From Diospyros lotus (taxonomy: Eukaryota; Streptophyta; Magnoliopsida; Ericales; Ebenaceae): a stretch of 64,000 nt of DNA. The notes beneath the pieces were generated by a model. That model was not told the origin of the DNA, made no database searches, and was given only the letters and a program-made list of their open reading frames with translations. The DNA lies in NCBI RefSeq assembly GCF_014633365.1, contig NC_068348.1:18184311-18248310 (forward strand), written 5' to 3'. How positions within the stretch are numbered: the first letter of the stretch is position 1; the number at the start of each line of letters is the position of its first letter. Both the position numbers and the translations under genes were made by a program. Shown in pieces: positions 56,601 through 64,000 of the stretch.

Positions 56601-58099
56601 TCGAGAAGAATTCTTTATAAAAAAATGCAAGAATACTATTTTTGATCTTTCGTCTGGCAGTCTTACCACTACAATTTTTTTTTTCCTTGCTTTTTGCCTG
56701 GATTCCAAATAGCAGATTGTTTAGGCATGCCCCCTTCTATATTTGTTGACATTATGTGCCTGTAAAATGAAACTTTACTCTCTCTTGAGAACTATTTGCT
56801 ATGCAATTGCACTGAGTTAATGAGTTTTTAGTCCATTCAAAGAACTAATCAAGGCATGTCTATGCGACATTTTCATTTCCTTTTGGCTAGTTGTACAGAA
56901 AAATCTCGAGGTGGGTGAAGTACTTGCTGTAGATGTCTCTTGCATTGTTGCCTTATCATCAGCTGTTAATGTTCAAGTTAAATATAACAGTCCTATGAGA
57001 AGGGTGGTGTTTGGGGTGAGTACCTTCTCTTTAAGAACTGCTTCATGCTTCTCTGGTTTCCTTTGGTTCTCGCTTCTTTATTACCTGATTCATATCGTTG
57101 CCTTACAAGAAATATTTCAGTTAGTTCATCATCGTCATTATCATGAGCTTTACAATTACACCTACCCTGTTTTGAATTAATGAATTCTACAAATTCCAAT
57201 TCCAAATTTGTGTTTGGAATGAAAAAAAAGAAAAAAAGAAAAAATGTTCATTTCAATTCTAAGAATTCAATTCCATTGAATTGAAGATTGCTAAACCAAA
57301 TTCCACCAAAATAAGTGGAATTTGCAGATGAATTCCACATTTTGTCCACAAACAATTCTATGGACAAAAATACCCCTCAACAACATTTATTATTATTTTT
57401 TTTTTTTTCAAAATAGGTTATTATATCAAGGGAATGAAACTTAATTTCTGGATTTATTCGAAACATAAGTAGTGGTATTCAATTGAATTCTATATTAAGG
57501 GAGTGAAACTTAAATTCTGGATTTATTATGCATGAGCCTATGGATAAATGAATTCCTCATTTCAAATTCCTTCATTCATGTGTTCGGAACATATTGTTAA
57601 TCCTTTGGAGAGTAGATCATTTTACGAATCTGTTGTGCTTTGTTACCGATCAGAAGCCATGTTCTTTTTACTGAACAGTGGACGCCTCAACTCCAATTCT
57701 GAATTCGGTTATCTTCTTTCTTGGAACCTTGCGATTAACTTTCGTGGTCTGGAAATTGCAGGGAGATAATCTGGCGACAGCTGTTCTAACAGGACCGGGC
57801 ATAGTCTTCATTCAGAGTTTACCCTTCCATAGGCTCTCTCAACGCATCGCCCGGTAATTTAATTTGTGAAGCTTTATGAGTGTGAGGAATATCATTTAAA
57901 CACATCAAATCAAATATTGTTCCTTTCTGATCTTGCTTTCTAGTTAGTGGGTTTGACCAAAATTAGGTGGTTTCTGATTTGCAGGGCCGTGACATCCCCA
58001 AACATGAGGGAAAATCCGAAGTTGTTCATTCAAATAGCCATGTTCTTCTTTTTAGCTTATGTCGTGATTGTGTCGTCACTTATCTTGACTGATGTATAA
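21948..58099 (+). CDS. AIM24 (DUF124) family protein with C-terminal membrane anchor; ten exons over 36 kb
   Basis: Conserved plant protein of the AIM24 / 'TRAP-like' superfamily, whose biochemical role is unsettled; the yeast member is mitochondrial. Exons: 21948-21995, 32207-32266, 32387-32426, 54143-54321, 54499-54537, 54659-54745, 54824-54884, 56891-57015, 57762-57853, 57985-58099. They join with GT-AG introns and no stop into 846 bp (281 residues, TAA at 58097). The start MAAPFFSTPFQPYVYQ, the beta-rich core (GSSDGFVGIAAPSLARILP, GGELLCQPDAFLCSINDVKV, SGQGLAFIVAGGS, VGEVLAVDVSC, GPGIVFIQSLPFHRLSQRIA) and the end (SSLILTDV) match Arabidopsis homologues as I remember them. Residues 257-278 form a C-terminal membrane segment. 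Introns 1 (10,211 bp) and 3 (21,716 bp) are full of transposons; the others are 77-2,006 bp. The intact frame argues for a working gene. Confidence 0.95.
22004..22028 (+). repeat. (CT)n microsatellite at the start of AIM24 intron 1
   Basis: Begins 8 bp after the exon 1 donor. Confidence 0.9.
22029..22683. other. AIM24 intron 1, unique part
   Basis: T-rich intron sequence without recognised elements, from the microsatellite to the first LTR. Confidence 0.6.
22944..23499 (+). mobile_element. Solo LTR (copia-like) inside the 5' LTR of the outer element
   Basis: 556 bp starting TGTTGTC and ending GTCAACA, flanked by identical CTAAT at 22939-22943 and 23500-23504. Removing it restores alignment of the outer 5' LTR with its 3' LTR. 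Contains TATAAATAAG (about 23119) and a copia-type GGATGTAGG...CGAACC phrase near 23305-23335. Confidence 0.9.
23811..24158 (+). repeat. 5' LTR of nested element
   Basis: 348 bp, TG...CA ends, TATA-like CCTATATAAGG near 23950. Pairs with 26681-27028. Confidence 0.93.
25445..26535 (+). pseudogene. Unidentified coding-like region of the nested LTR element
   Basis: Two frames, 25531-25860 (109 residues from ATG) and about 26032-26535 (167 residues, no ATG at its start), separated by stops. The first contains imperfect repeats of a 15-residue motif of the form MEPQWQPKEAAFSVG, with two more degenerate copies upstream from 25445. It ends with an acidic helix-like stretch (EYFDDYYGSFNKEEFLK). The second is mixed charged and hydrophobic. 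Neither resembles gag or pol. Possible origins are a captured host fragment or an element-specific protein; I do not recognise it. Confidence 0.4.
26681..27028 (+). repeat. 3' LTR of nested element
   Basis: 348 bp, about 97% identical by hand to 23811-24158, followed by the second copy of GGGCA. Confidence 0.93.
27039..28077 (+). pseudogene. gag of the outer LTR element, broken
   Basis: Starts at ATG 27039 with a coiled-coil-like stretch, then the gypsy capsid region (IPRLEIPVFEGLKPRWW, VVEEFNKLRQEGSVMEYQ, FEELRSLLW, SFISGLKDEL). It ends with a degenerate zinc knuckle (CYKCGDKFNLATDAK) that lacks the His and last Cys. In-frame stops occur near 27178, 27601 and 27836. After the knuckle the sequence passes straight into the purine tract and LTR, so pol was lost long ago or never present. 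Confidence 0.85.
28180..28554 (+). repeat. 3' LTR of the outer gag-only element
   Basis: 375 bp, TGCTATGACCC to GTGTGACA; aligns with 22684-23628 once the solo LTR is removed. Confidence 0.88.
28555..31330 (-). mobile_element. Ty1/copia fragment: gag, protease, integrase; no RT
   Basis: Reading minus from about 31060: gag with KLDSNNYLFWKAQILAT-like start, FQLKQQLRSIKKNSLSVND (near 30590) and a zinc knuckle CQLCGRPDHFANKC (about 30230-30190). Then come a protease WFVDSGATNHIT (about 29990-29950) and integrase pieces ending HTHQQNGLVERKHR (about 29030-28990) and GCACFPYLRPYN near 28820. Several stops and shifts. The element stops abruptly at the LTR boundary 28554/28555, before any RT. A probable LTR lies at about 31070-31330 (TCTATAAATGC box near 31187), but its ends are not certain. 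Confidence 0.85.
31331..32206. other. AIM24 intron 1, right end
   Basis: T-rich intron sequence leading to the exon 2 acceptor. No element recognised. Confidence 0.6.
32207..32426 (+). CDS. AIM24 exons 2 and 3
   Basis: Exon 2 (32207-32266) encodes SPQEAVTPFQILGGEAQIVQ after acceptor TTTTAG. Exon 3 (32387-32426) encodes IMLKPQEKVIAKP plus one base, ending at CCCG|GTAAGT. The 120-bp intron 2 lies between them. This 220-bp island sits between two very long introns. Confidence 0.92.
32427..33110. other. AIM24 intron 3, left end
   Basis: Ordinary T-rich intron with an A-tract near 32890-32907 and a (TA)n tract at about 32965-32980. Confidence 0.6.
33111..36610. repeat. Giant palindrome / foldback element 1
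   Basis: Left arm 33111-34866 and right arm 34899-36610 are inverted copies of each other around a 32-bp loop. Ends are TGTAACGCCCCACTTTTC and its inverse. Matching landmarks run the full length, for example the AGTCATTTGG...CATCCAC block (34148 / 35585), a G-tract at 34639-34652 facing a C-tract at about 35110-35129, and GCTGCTC facing GAGCAGC at the centre. Arms look roughly 85-90% alike in the stretches I compared. No coding capacity. The type could be a foldback transposon or two LTR-like units head to head; undecided. Confidence 0.88.
36623..41141. repeat. Foldback element 2, diverged relative of element 1
   Basis: Left arm about 36623-38225, spacer about 38226-39547, right arm about 39548-41141. 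Ends TGCAATGCC and GGGTGTTACA correspond to TGTAACGCC / GGCGTTACA of element 1, and phrases such as GGATCGAACTTGA, GGTTCAGGAAAGAAA and GGGACGTTGAATATCTCA are shared. Both arms contain the same internal duplication (GCACCCTTATCATGACTTC... twice), so that duplication predates the inversion. The spacer holds a gypsy RT fragment and a GGCGCAAGGCGCA-rich patch (38470-38560). Confidence 0.75.
38890..39245 (-). mobile_element. Ty3/gypsy reverse transcriptase fragment in the foldback 2 spacer
   Basis: Minus-strand words NQVTIKNK, PLPRIGKLFDQL, GAKLFSKIDL, RHYEYLLMPFELTNAPV and VFIMIYSK follow the order of gypsy RT, with stops between them. The YxDD site reads as FIMIYS and is lost. Only about 350 bp remain, without LTRs. 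Confidence 0.75.
41142..42477. other. AIM24 intron 3, AT-rich part
   Basis: No gene recognised. (TA)n microsatellite at 41823-41846. The frame 42065-42337 has no family resemblance. Confidence 0.5.
42478..42826 (-). repeat. 3' LTR of the gypsy element
   Basis: 349 bp, aligned with 47534-47895; includes a (GA)n tract near 42570-42590 and a TTTATATACCAAG box. Confidence 0.88.
42870..46290 (-). pseudogene. pol of the gypsy element (protease-RT-RNase H-integrase), broken
   Basis: A 348-residue frame (46247-45201) holds the protease (LIDSGSTHSFLD) and the first RT part. A frameshift near 45290 leads into 45267-44383 with TAFRTHQGHYKFLVMPFGLT, RT active-site region FFDNIF and RNase H (LETDASDF). 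Integrase zinc region pieces (KACDICNKCKHEN) lie at 44047-43811, and the C-terminal part (KLSPKFYGPYEVIEQVGKAA, HPVFHVSLLK) at 43331-42951. A chromodomain-like tail (SNLHPENNTWE) follows a stop at 42951. The second Asp of the FFDD motif is Asn. Confidence 0.88.
46320..47493 (-). pseudogene. gag of the gypsy element, broken
   Basis: Begins at ATG about 47493 with a coiled-coil-like stretch. Later it shows the capsid motifs EEFNKLR, FEELKALM, SFINGLNEEIRPTIK and VQQATKCARL (46780-46598). Stops interrupt it, for example before the frame at 46780 and near 46600. Confidence 0.75.
47534..47895 (-). repeat. 5' LTR of the gypsy element
   Basis: 362 bp, longer than its partner mainly through an extended GA tract (about 47640-47668) and an extra GCGCGGGAATT. 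Confidence 0.88.
47925..50013 (-). mobile_element. Second gag-only LTR retrotransposon
   Basis: LTRs 49662-50013 (5') and 47925-48221 (3', with an internal deletion). A degenerate primer site (TTGATATTAGAGC) lies inside the 5' LTR, and a purine tract of G and T runs before the 3' LTR (48222-48246 on plus is C then A). The interior codes only for gag. No clear target duplication (AACTT against TTTTT). It lies 29 bp from the preceding gypsy element, in the same orientation. Confidence 0.82.
48400..49500 (-). pseudogene. gag of the second gag-only element, broken
   Basis: Contains PRLEIPMFEGVKPRWWVRRYERFF, a stop, NLATAYFHDMADAWFQGWDKA, RFGEKSMTDIIEEFNKLKQEG, and after a small duplication (48712-48790) VKQAVEKARLQEMALEAL. 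The same protein family as the gag at 27039-28077 (shared PRLEIP.FEG.KPRWW and EEFNKL.QEG). No pol follows. Confidence 0.8.
50014..52446. other. AIM24 intron 3, middle-right: no gene recognised
   Basis: Several mid-length frames on both strands (50195-50407, 51048-51341 minus; 50865-51176, 51467-51850 plus) lack family motifs and consistent starts. It may be an old, unrecognisable element or plain intron. Confidence 0.45.
52452..52900. mobile_element. Solo LTR with perfect 5-bp target duplication
   Basis: 449 bp, TGTCATGG...CAGTGACA, flanked by identical TAATG at 52447-52451 and 52901-52905. The termini resemble those of the gag-only and gypsy LTRs in this window, but the body differs. Orientation inferred only from TG...CA ends. 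Confidence 0.88.
52906..54142. other. AIM24 intron 3, right end
   Basis: T-rich intron ending in acceptor GGGCTTGCAG before exon 4. No element recognised. Confidence 0.6.
54143..58099 (+). CDS. AIM24 exons 4-10
   Basis: Seven exons (179, 39, 87, 61, 125, 92 and 115 bp) after acceptor CTTGCAG at 54142. Phases match at every junction, including split codons G|GT (exons 3/4), G|TT (7/8) and CG|G (9/10). They carry nearly all of the AIM24 fold plus the anchor. Intron 4 (54322-54498) begins GTCTGT directly after LARILP. Confidence 0.94.
54885..56890. other. AIM24 intron 7
   Basis: 2,006 bp, T-rich, with a long G-tract and an (ATA)n-like patch near 55793-55805. No exon or transposon end recognised. 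Confidence 0.6.
55696..55723 (+). repeat. Poly(G) tract in AIM24 intron 7
   Basis: 28 bp of G with a single A at 55703. On the transcribed sense strand it could form a G-quadruplex. Length is probably polymorphic and hard to sequence. Confidence 0.85.
57016..57761. other. AIM24 intron 8
   Basis: 746 bp. Contains GAATTCC/GGAATT-rich direct and imperfect inverted words (57180-57600) suggestive of a small AT-rich MITE, but no clean ends. Confidence 0.5.
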
Positions 58100-58437
58100 T
58101 TATTATTTCTTTTTTTCTTTTTCATATAATATTCTTTCTTAAGGTGTAATATTTTGCAGTTTTCGCTTTTGATTTAGAATTAGATGGCTTCACGTTTTTT
58201 TTTTTTTTTTCATTTTTTTGGTATTTGGATGACAAAAATATGTGAAAACTAAGTGGCACTCTTTCATCCCTTGCAAAAGAAGCATCAACAGGGCACAAAG
58301 GACTTTTTGTCTTCATACTTCTCGTGAGAATTATCCCCCACCTTTGGACGAGTAGGTTTTTGAAGAGCTCTTGGACTTCCCTTTTTGTACTCAATCAAGG
58401 ACCATAGTACTTTAACAATTTAGTTCTTAGTCTTCGT

Positions 58438-58478
<41 letters not shown>

Positions 58479-59819
58479 TGGCCTAGTTCTTAAGCCCATT
58501 AGTGAAGGAATATTCAACATGATATATGTGAACTTCGTTATGTAACCTTAGATGGTCGATCATCTTGTGATCCAAGTTCTTTATTTTCTTTTGGGCCTCA
58601 TATTCGAAATTCTCTTGGTAAAATTACTTTTTCAACCCTTTTGAAGGTTTGTAATGCATCGGTACCGTTACTTCTTTCCTTCTTGACATTGGTATGTTTC
58701 TTATGCCTCCACAATGCAACGGTACCAATAAACAAATATGTATTGGCACGTACCTTCGTTGACTTCACTAGCCTTATCCCCTGTACATACCTTCGTTGAC
58801 TCCAATCTGTCGAATAGGTAGCTTTACATTTTGGTGGCATCTTGGAGGCTCTTTAAACTCCTTGGGTTTTGACAAGTCAATTCTTGGGGTATCAAAAGTC
58901 CGACTGAAGCTTGAACTAGGACCTTAACCAGATCTATTGGGACATCTCTGAAGGCTCTGTATCTTTGGCCTCAACATGTTGATGGCCTCACTTCTTGTGC
59001 AGTTGCTTGAAGAGAGTTAATGGCCCCCTTCATCTACTCAAATCAAGCCATGGAATTGTTCTCCGACATGTCCGTTGTGTTCCATCCACTCGACTTTCTG
59101 AGTCAAACCATCTACTCAAATCTAGTATGGCTTTTGTAATACCTTAAAAGTTTTTCACGAAATTTATATTTTAGAAAATATATATAAAAAAAGAAATATG
59201 TGTGAAATATATATGTATAATAAAGAATGGCATCTTGGTAATTCTGTTAAAGAAAAACTCAAAATTGAAAATCAAAATAAAAGGCAGAGGGAATCCGTAA
59301 AATTTGAGGACTATAGAAAAACAAACTTTTGACAAGGGTCAAAATGTAATTTTGAAACATAAAAGAAAGAAAAGGAGGGGCTCAACATAATTTGTGGAGA
59401 TAGGTCAAAGTGAGAAAATGAAAATTTTTAATGGTGGATTCACAGCACCATCAATCAACAATGGCGCACTCCCCTCATGGCAAGCTACAGCGAGGGTACT
59501 TGAGTACCTATTGTTGTGTGTGAGTGTATGTGTTAAGTGTGTGGGAATGTTTGTTGTCTTACATTGCTTGGTGAGGAGATTTAAAGTGGATATAAATAGC
59601 CTAAATCTTGATATTGGGTTTAGGCTCTCAAGGGTACCCAAATTTTGTGAGCAGGAAAACCCATACCCACACCCGCACGTCGCCCTCTGTCCGATCAGAT
59701 CGGATCAATAAGAATAAAATAATATATTTTTAGTAAAAATTTATTTAATATATTATTTTAATTATAATTTTTCTTATTATCCGGACATCTTTCCAAAAAT
59801 TGCTAACCTTCTAGATGAC
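58100..59819. other. Downstream of AIM24: 3' region and intergenic DNA
   Basis: No gene recognised. (CT)n microsatellite at 58441-58474. A TGTAATACC start at about 59134 resembles an LTR-like start at about 39266, without a matching end. The frame at 59394-59711 is unrecognised. Confidence 0.5.
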
Positions 59820-60348
59820 TGTTGTCACGGTCCCAACCTAGCACCTTTTATGGATTTCATGTAGTGTTTTCCTGTTTTGCCTCTTTCATGTCGTGGTCCC
59901 AACTTCTTTTCCTGATTTCATGCGTGGATGTTGTTTTGTCCAGCTCTATGTTTATATATATAAGCTTCCAGTTCAAAGCTATTTTCTCTTTCTCTCTTCT
60001 TGATATGGAAATTTTGAATTTCCTCCCCATCCCACTGTTCACTAGTGAGTTTTAAGTTCATTTCCAATCTTTCTTCAATCCAAAATAGAGAGCAAAATAC
60101 CTCTTTGAGTTCTACTAGCTCCAGCAATTCTTGGCTGCTATTCTACCAGTGAGATCGTTTTATCCTGCTAAGACTATCGTCGTAGTCTGCTAGCTACCGG
60201 TGCAGAGCGATTCTGTCTTCAGGACAACGCCTTTGTGCGACTCGATTTGTATTAAATTTCCTTGCTCGTTGCAATGCCATCTACTTTGGCCATTATTTGC
60301 ATCTTTCTTGTACCGATTTTTAAATTAAAATTGTTGTTTACCCCAACA
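59820..60348 (+). repeat. 5' LTR of the copia element
   Basis: 529 bp by terminal TGTTG/CAACA. No Met-tRNA primer site follows directly, so the 3' boundary carries some doubt. Confidence 0.6.
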
Positions 60349-60378
60349 ATCTGAAGATAAAATTTTTTATAAGCTGCC

Positions 60379-61300
60379 ATGGCCACCAACACTAATGTTC
60401 CCGACACTGCCTCATTTGCTGCCTCGGTCGCTACTCCAAACATAACTCCGGCCACCGTGCTTGGTGCCGCCTCTACCACTGTTGTTGGGCTTACTGTTGC
60501 CATGACGACTCCTCATGTTGAAAAGCCACAACAATTTAATGGCGAAGATTTTAAAAGATAGCAAAAGAAAATGGTGTTTTACCTCACCACGCTAAATCTG
60601 GCTTATATCTTTAAGGATGATTGCCCGGTTACTACCAAAGAAAACAAGACTCTCGAAACTGAAGTTTCCAAATAAGCCTGGTTGTATTCTGACTTCCTGT
60701 GTCGGAATTATATTTTGAGTGGATTGACAGATTCACTATACAATGTCTATTGCAATGCCTATCGGACGTCTAGGCAACTATGAGAAGCTTTAGACAATAA
60801 ATATAAGCTGGAAGATGCTGGCACCAAGAAATTTCTTGTGGGGAAGTTCTTAGACTTCAAATTGGTAGTCAACTAGATAAAAGAATTGCAAATCATTATT
60901 AGTGATTTGTGTAGTGAGGGAATGGTTATTAATGAACCATTCCAAGTCGCTGCTATGATTGAGAAATTGCCATCTTCGTGGAAAGATTTCAAGAATTATC
61001 TCAAGCACAAGCGAAAGGAGTTGTCTATGGAGGATCTAGCCCTTAGACTCCGTATTCAAGAAGACAACAGAAAATGAGACAAAATATCTCATAAGTTTGA
61101 AGCAATGGCCAATATTGTTGAGGCTCCGGCTCCACGGTCCCAACGCAAAAAGCAACAAGCTAAGAAGAAGAATAGGCACCTGAGTTCTAAAAATAATGCT
61201 GCTAACAAACACATCTAAGGCAGTTGTTGGGTGTGTGGCAAGACTGGTCATAGAGCTATTGACTACCGTCACAAGAAGTGACAGACCTTTGGCAACAACC
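60379..61300 (+). pseudogene. copia gag, broken by many stops
   Basis: Starts with an Ala/Thr-rich stretch from ATG 60379. Then come the copia capsid-type region ([54 protein letters not shown]) and a zinc knuckle (CWVCGKTGHRAIDYRH, the last Cys replaced). In-frame TAG, TGA or TAA codons occur near 60559, 60674, 60779, 60874, 61075, 61216 and 61279. All I checked fit a single C-to-T or G-to-A change. Confidence 0.85.
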
Positions 61301-61339
61301 AACGCAAAACCAAGGCTAGTCAGGCCAATGTGATGAAAG

Positions 61340-64000
61340 ATGACAATCTTGTTGCAATCGCTTCTGATGTTTGCATGGTTACTGATAACAAGGGCTAGTG
61401 GATTGACACAGGGGCCACGAGGCACATTTGTGGGGACAAGTCTGTTCACCACTTATGAAAAATTAGACTGCACTGAGAAGCTGTATATGGGAAATGCTTC
61501 AGCTTCTACTATGGAAGGAAAAGGCAAGGTCATGCCGAAATGGACCTCTAGAAAAATACTTACCCTCTCTGATGTCTGGCATGTGCCTGAAATTCGAAAG
61601 AATTTAGTTTCTGGAACTATGTTGAACAAATATGGGTTTAGGCTTGTATTTGAGTCAAATAAATTTACTCTGACTAAAAGGGGTTTGTATGTGGGAAGGG
61701 GTTATTTGCATGATGGCATGTTTAAACTCAATGTATTAGCCCAAGTTCCTAAGAATAATAATAAGAATAACTCTTTTGTTTATATTGTTGAGTTGTGTGA
61801 TGTTTGGCATTCAAGGTTATGGCATATCAATTATTGTTCTCTACAAAGAATGGTAAATTTAGGACTATTGCCTAACTTTAACATTGATAAAAGACATAAA
61901 TGTGAAGTTTGTGTTGAATCAAAGTTTGCAAGAAAGCCATTTCCACCAGTGGAAAGAAACAGTGAATTACTTAATTTAATTCACAGTGATGTTTGTGATA
62001 TGAAAAGTACTCTTACAAGAGGTGGTAAAAAATATTTTGTCACATTTATTGATGACTGTAGTAAATATTGCTATGTTTATTTACTGCATAGTAAAGATGA
62101 GACCTTAGATGTTTTTATAACATATAAGGCAGAAATTGAAAATCAATTTGGAAAGAAATTAAAGGTGTTAAGATCAGATAGAAGTGGTGAGTATGAATCA
62201 TTGTCTCTTTCTGAGTTCTGTGAAGTTCATGGTATAATCCATCAAATCACAACACCTTATACACCACAACAAAATGTTGTAGCTGAAAGGAAAAATCGAA
62301 CATTAAAAGACATGGTTAATTGCATGTTAAATAGTTCGAGATTACCTCATAATTTGAGGGGGGGAGATTTGCTTACTACAAATTTAATATTGAAAAAATC
62401 CCACATAAGAAGACTGATAAGTCTCTTTATGAAGTGTGGAATGGGAAGCAACTCTCTTACAAAATCCTGAAAGTGTGGGGGTGTTTAGCAAATGTACAAG
62501 TGCCTTTACCAAAAAGGACTAAACTTGGATCCAAAACTATTAATTGTGTCTTTATAAGCTATGCTTTGTATAGTGCAACCTATAGATTCCTAGTTATAAA
62601 ATTAGAAATTCCTGATATTAATGACAACACAATTATGAAATCTATTGAAATTGAATTCTTTGAGAATATATTTCCTTTTAAGAAAGACGCAATGATAGTG
62701 GTACCAAAAGGTATTATGAGGCAAGTTCTTCGAAAGGTCAAGATGATCAGGAAACTGAATTTGAACTTAGAAGAAGCAAAAGAGTCAAGAAAGCTAGCTC
62801 TTTTGGACAAAATTTTGTAACCTATATGTTGGAAGATGAGCCTCAAACCTATGATGAAACTATGTCTTCATCTGATGCTCCATATTGGAAAGAAGCTATC
62901 AATAGTGAAATAAAATCCATTATGCAAAATAACACGTGGGTATTGGTGAACTTACCTCTTGGAAGTAAACTAATTGGATGCAAATGGATCTTCAAAATAA
63001 AATTGAAGGCTGATGGCACTATTGATAAATATAAGGCTCGCTTAGTAACCAAAGGATATCATCAAAAAGAAGGGCTAGATTTCTTTGATACCTACTCCCC
63101 AGTGACGAGAATCACGTCTATAAGAATATTGATTGTTGTTACAGCTTTACATAATTTAGAAATTCATTAAATGGATGTAAAGACTGCATTCTTAAATGGA
63201 GACTTAGAAAAAGAAGTCTATCTAGAACAACCTAAAGGGTTTGTTGTAAAGGGACATGAAAAGAAAATTTGTAAACTGTTAAAGTCTCTTTATGGGCTGA
63301 AAAATTTGATCACACTATGTTATCAAATAGGTTTAAGATAAATGAGTGTGATAAATGTGTTTATGTTAAAAACACAAATCATGAATGTGTCATTGTGTGC
63401 TTATATGTAGATGATATGTTGATAGTGGGTACTAATAGAAATATCATAGAATCTACAAAGAAGATGTTGAATTATAATTTTGACATGAAAGACCTTGGTT
63501 TTGCCGATGTCATTTTTGAAATTTGAATAATCAGAAATTTTGAAGGATATGTGCTTTCTCAATCACACTATATAGGAAAAGTATTGAGAAAATATGATCA
63601 TTATGAGAGTAAGCTAGCAGTGACTCCATTTGATCCAAATTCTAAGTTAATGAAGAATAATGATGAAGGTGTATCTCCTCTAAAATACTCAAGGGTCATT
63701 GAAAGTTTGATGTACATAATGAATTGTACAAGACCTGATATTACCTACTCAGTAGGTATGATCATTGGGTTGCACTAGTCAGGGTACTTAGATACTTAAA
63801 GTACACATTTGACTATGGACTAACTTATACAAGGTATCCATCTGTACTATAAGGATTTAGTGATGCTAATTGGATATCTGATAGCTCTGAGACTAAATCA
63901 ACCAGTGGGTATGTCTTTACCTTAGGTGGTGCTATTGTGTCATGAAAATCTTCAAAATAGACATGTATAGCATGATCTATAATGGGATCAGAGTTTATAG
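61340..64000 (+). pseudogene. copia pol (protease-integrase-RT-RNase H), broken, incomplete at the edge
   Basis: Protease WIDTGATRHICG (about 61400), integrase HHCC zinc region (HSRLWHINYCS...CEVCVESK, 61809-61923) and catalytic core (HSDVCDMK, LRSDRSGEYES, NVVAERKNRTL), in a 376-residue frame that closes at 62470. RT follows from 62826 (CKWIFKIKLKADG, YKARLVTKGYHQKEG), then [20 protein letters not shown] (63171 on). YGLK runs directly into KFDHT, a gap of about seven codons that shifts the frame near 63300. YVDD is intact (CLYVDDMLIVG, about 63400-63430). RNase H pieces ([20 protein letters not shown]) continue near 63860-63920 with further stops. Confidence 0.9.

Larger units (their letters stand above)
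59820..64000 (+). mobile_element. Ty1/copia retrotransposon, decayed, running off the right edge
   Basis: The 5' LTR is 59820-60348 with matching TGTTG...CAACA ends and a TTTATATATATAAG box at about 59951-59964. It is followed by gag, protease, integrase, RT and RNase H in copia order. The 3' LTR lies beyond the window. Numerous stops and a deletion in RT show it is dead. Confidence 0.9.

Noticed and set aside
57180..57600. MITE in AIM24 intron 8
   Set aside because: GAATTCC-like words repeat, but no defined inverted ends or target duplication could be placed.
59394..59711. 105-residue frame downstream of AIM24
   Set aside because: No recognised domain and no exon context. It might be a real small gene, but the sequence gives no support.

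Overview
This is eukaryotic nuclear DNA from a flowering plant, very likely a eudicot. The evidence is GT-AG introns with T-rich acceptors, two plant-type host genes, and dense Ty3/gypsy, Ty1/copia, MULE and hAT elements in AT-rich sequence. I cannot name the genus. No bacterial-type system, CRISPR array, rRNA or tRNA gene is visible.

Two host genes can be supported. On the left (104-6717, minus strand) is the 5' half of a Golgi exostosin-family glycosyltransferase (GT47) gene. Three coding exons splice in frame and the gene runs off the left edge. Its stem region carries a seven-copy, 36-bp in-frame minisatellite. Its TATA box (8058-8067) and probable leader exon lie to the right. The main host gene (21948-58099, plus strand) is an AIM24/DUF124-family protein with a C-terminal membrane anchor: ten exons, 846 coding bases and 281 residues spread over 36 kb, all junctions GT-AG and in frame. 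It is stretched by a 10.2-kb intron 1 and a 21.7-kb intron 3, both filled with transposons.

Layout. 453-5805: GT47 intron 2, holding a decayed gypsy pol split by an 867-bp hAT element with a perfect 8-bp target duplication. 8100-11001: AT-rich intergenic DNA. 11002-21500: a 10.5-kb MULE with diverged terminal inverted repeats, a broken MuDR-type transposase (plus), an internal tandem array, and a broken DUF1985/Ulp1-type protease gene (minus), which is the Kaonashi-type arrangement. It ends about 450 bp before the AIM24 start codon, next to a cluster of ACGT motifs. 22684-28554: a gag-only LTR element carrying a solo LTR inside its 5' LTR and a second non-autonomous LTR element inside its leader. 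28555-31330: a minus-strand copia fragment. 33111-36610: a 3.5-kb near-complete palindrome with 1.7-kb arms and a 32-bp loop. 36623-41141: a second, more diverged foldback of the same family with a gypsy RT fragment in its spacer. 42478-47895: a gypsy chromovirus-like element. 47925-50013: a second gag-only LTR element. 52452-52900: a solo LTR. 59820-64000: a copia element running off the right edge.

The AIM24 coding exons are intact while almost every transposon gene carries C-to-T or G-to-A stop codons, catalytic-residue losses or frameshifts. The picture is a conserved single-copy gene that tolerates massive intron growth. The most unusual structure is the pair of giant foldbacks inside a transcribed intron, which could give long hairpin RNA. 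The nested non-autonomous LTR element with unidentified ORFs is a second candidate for something undescribed.
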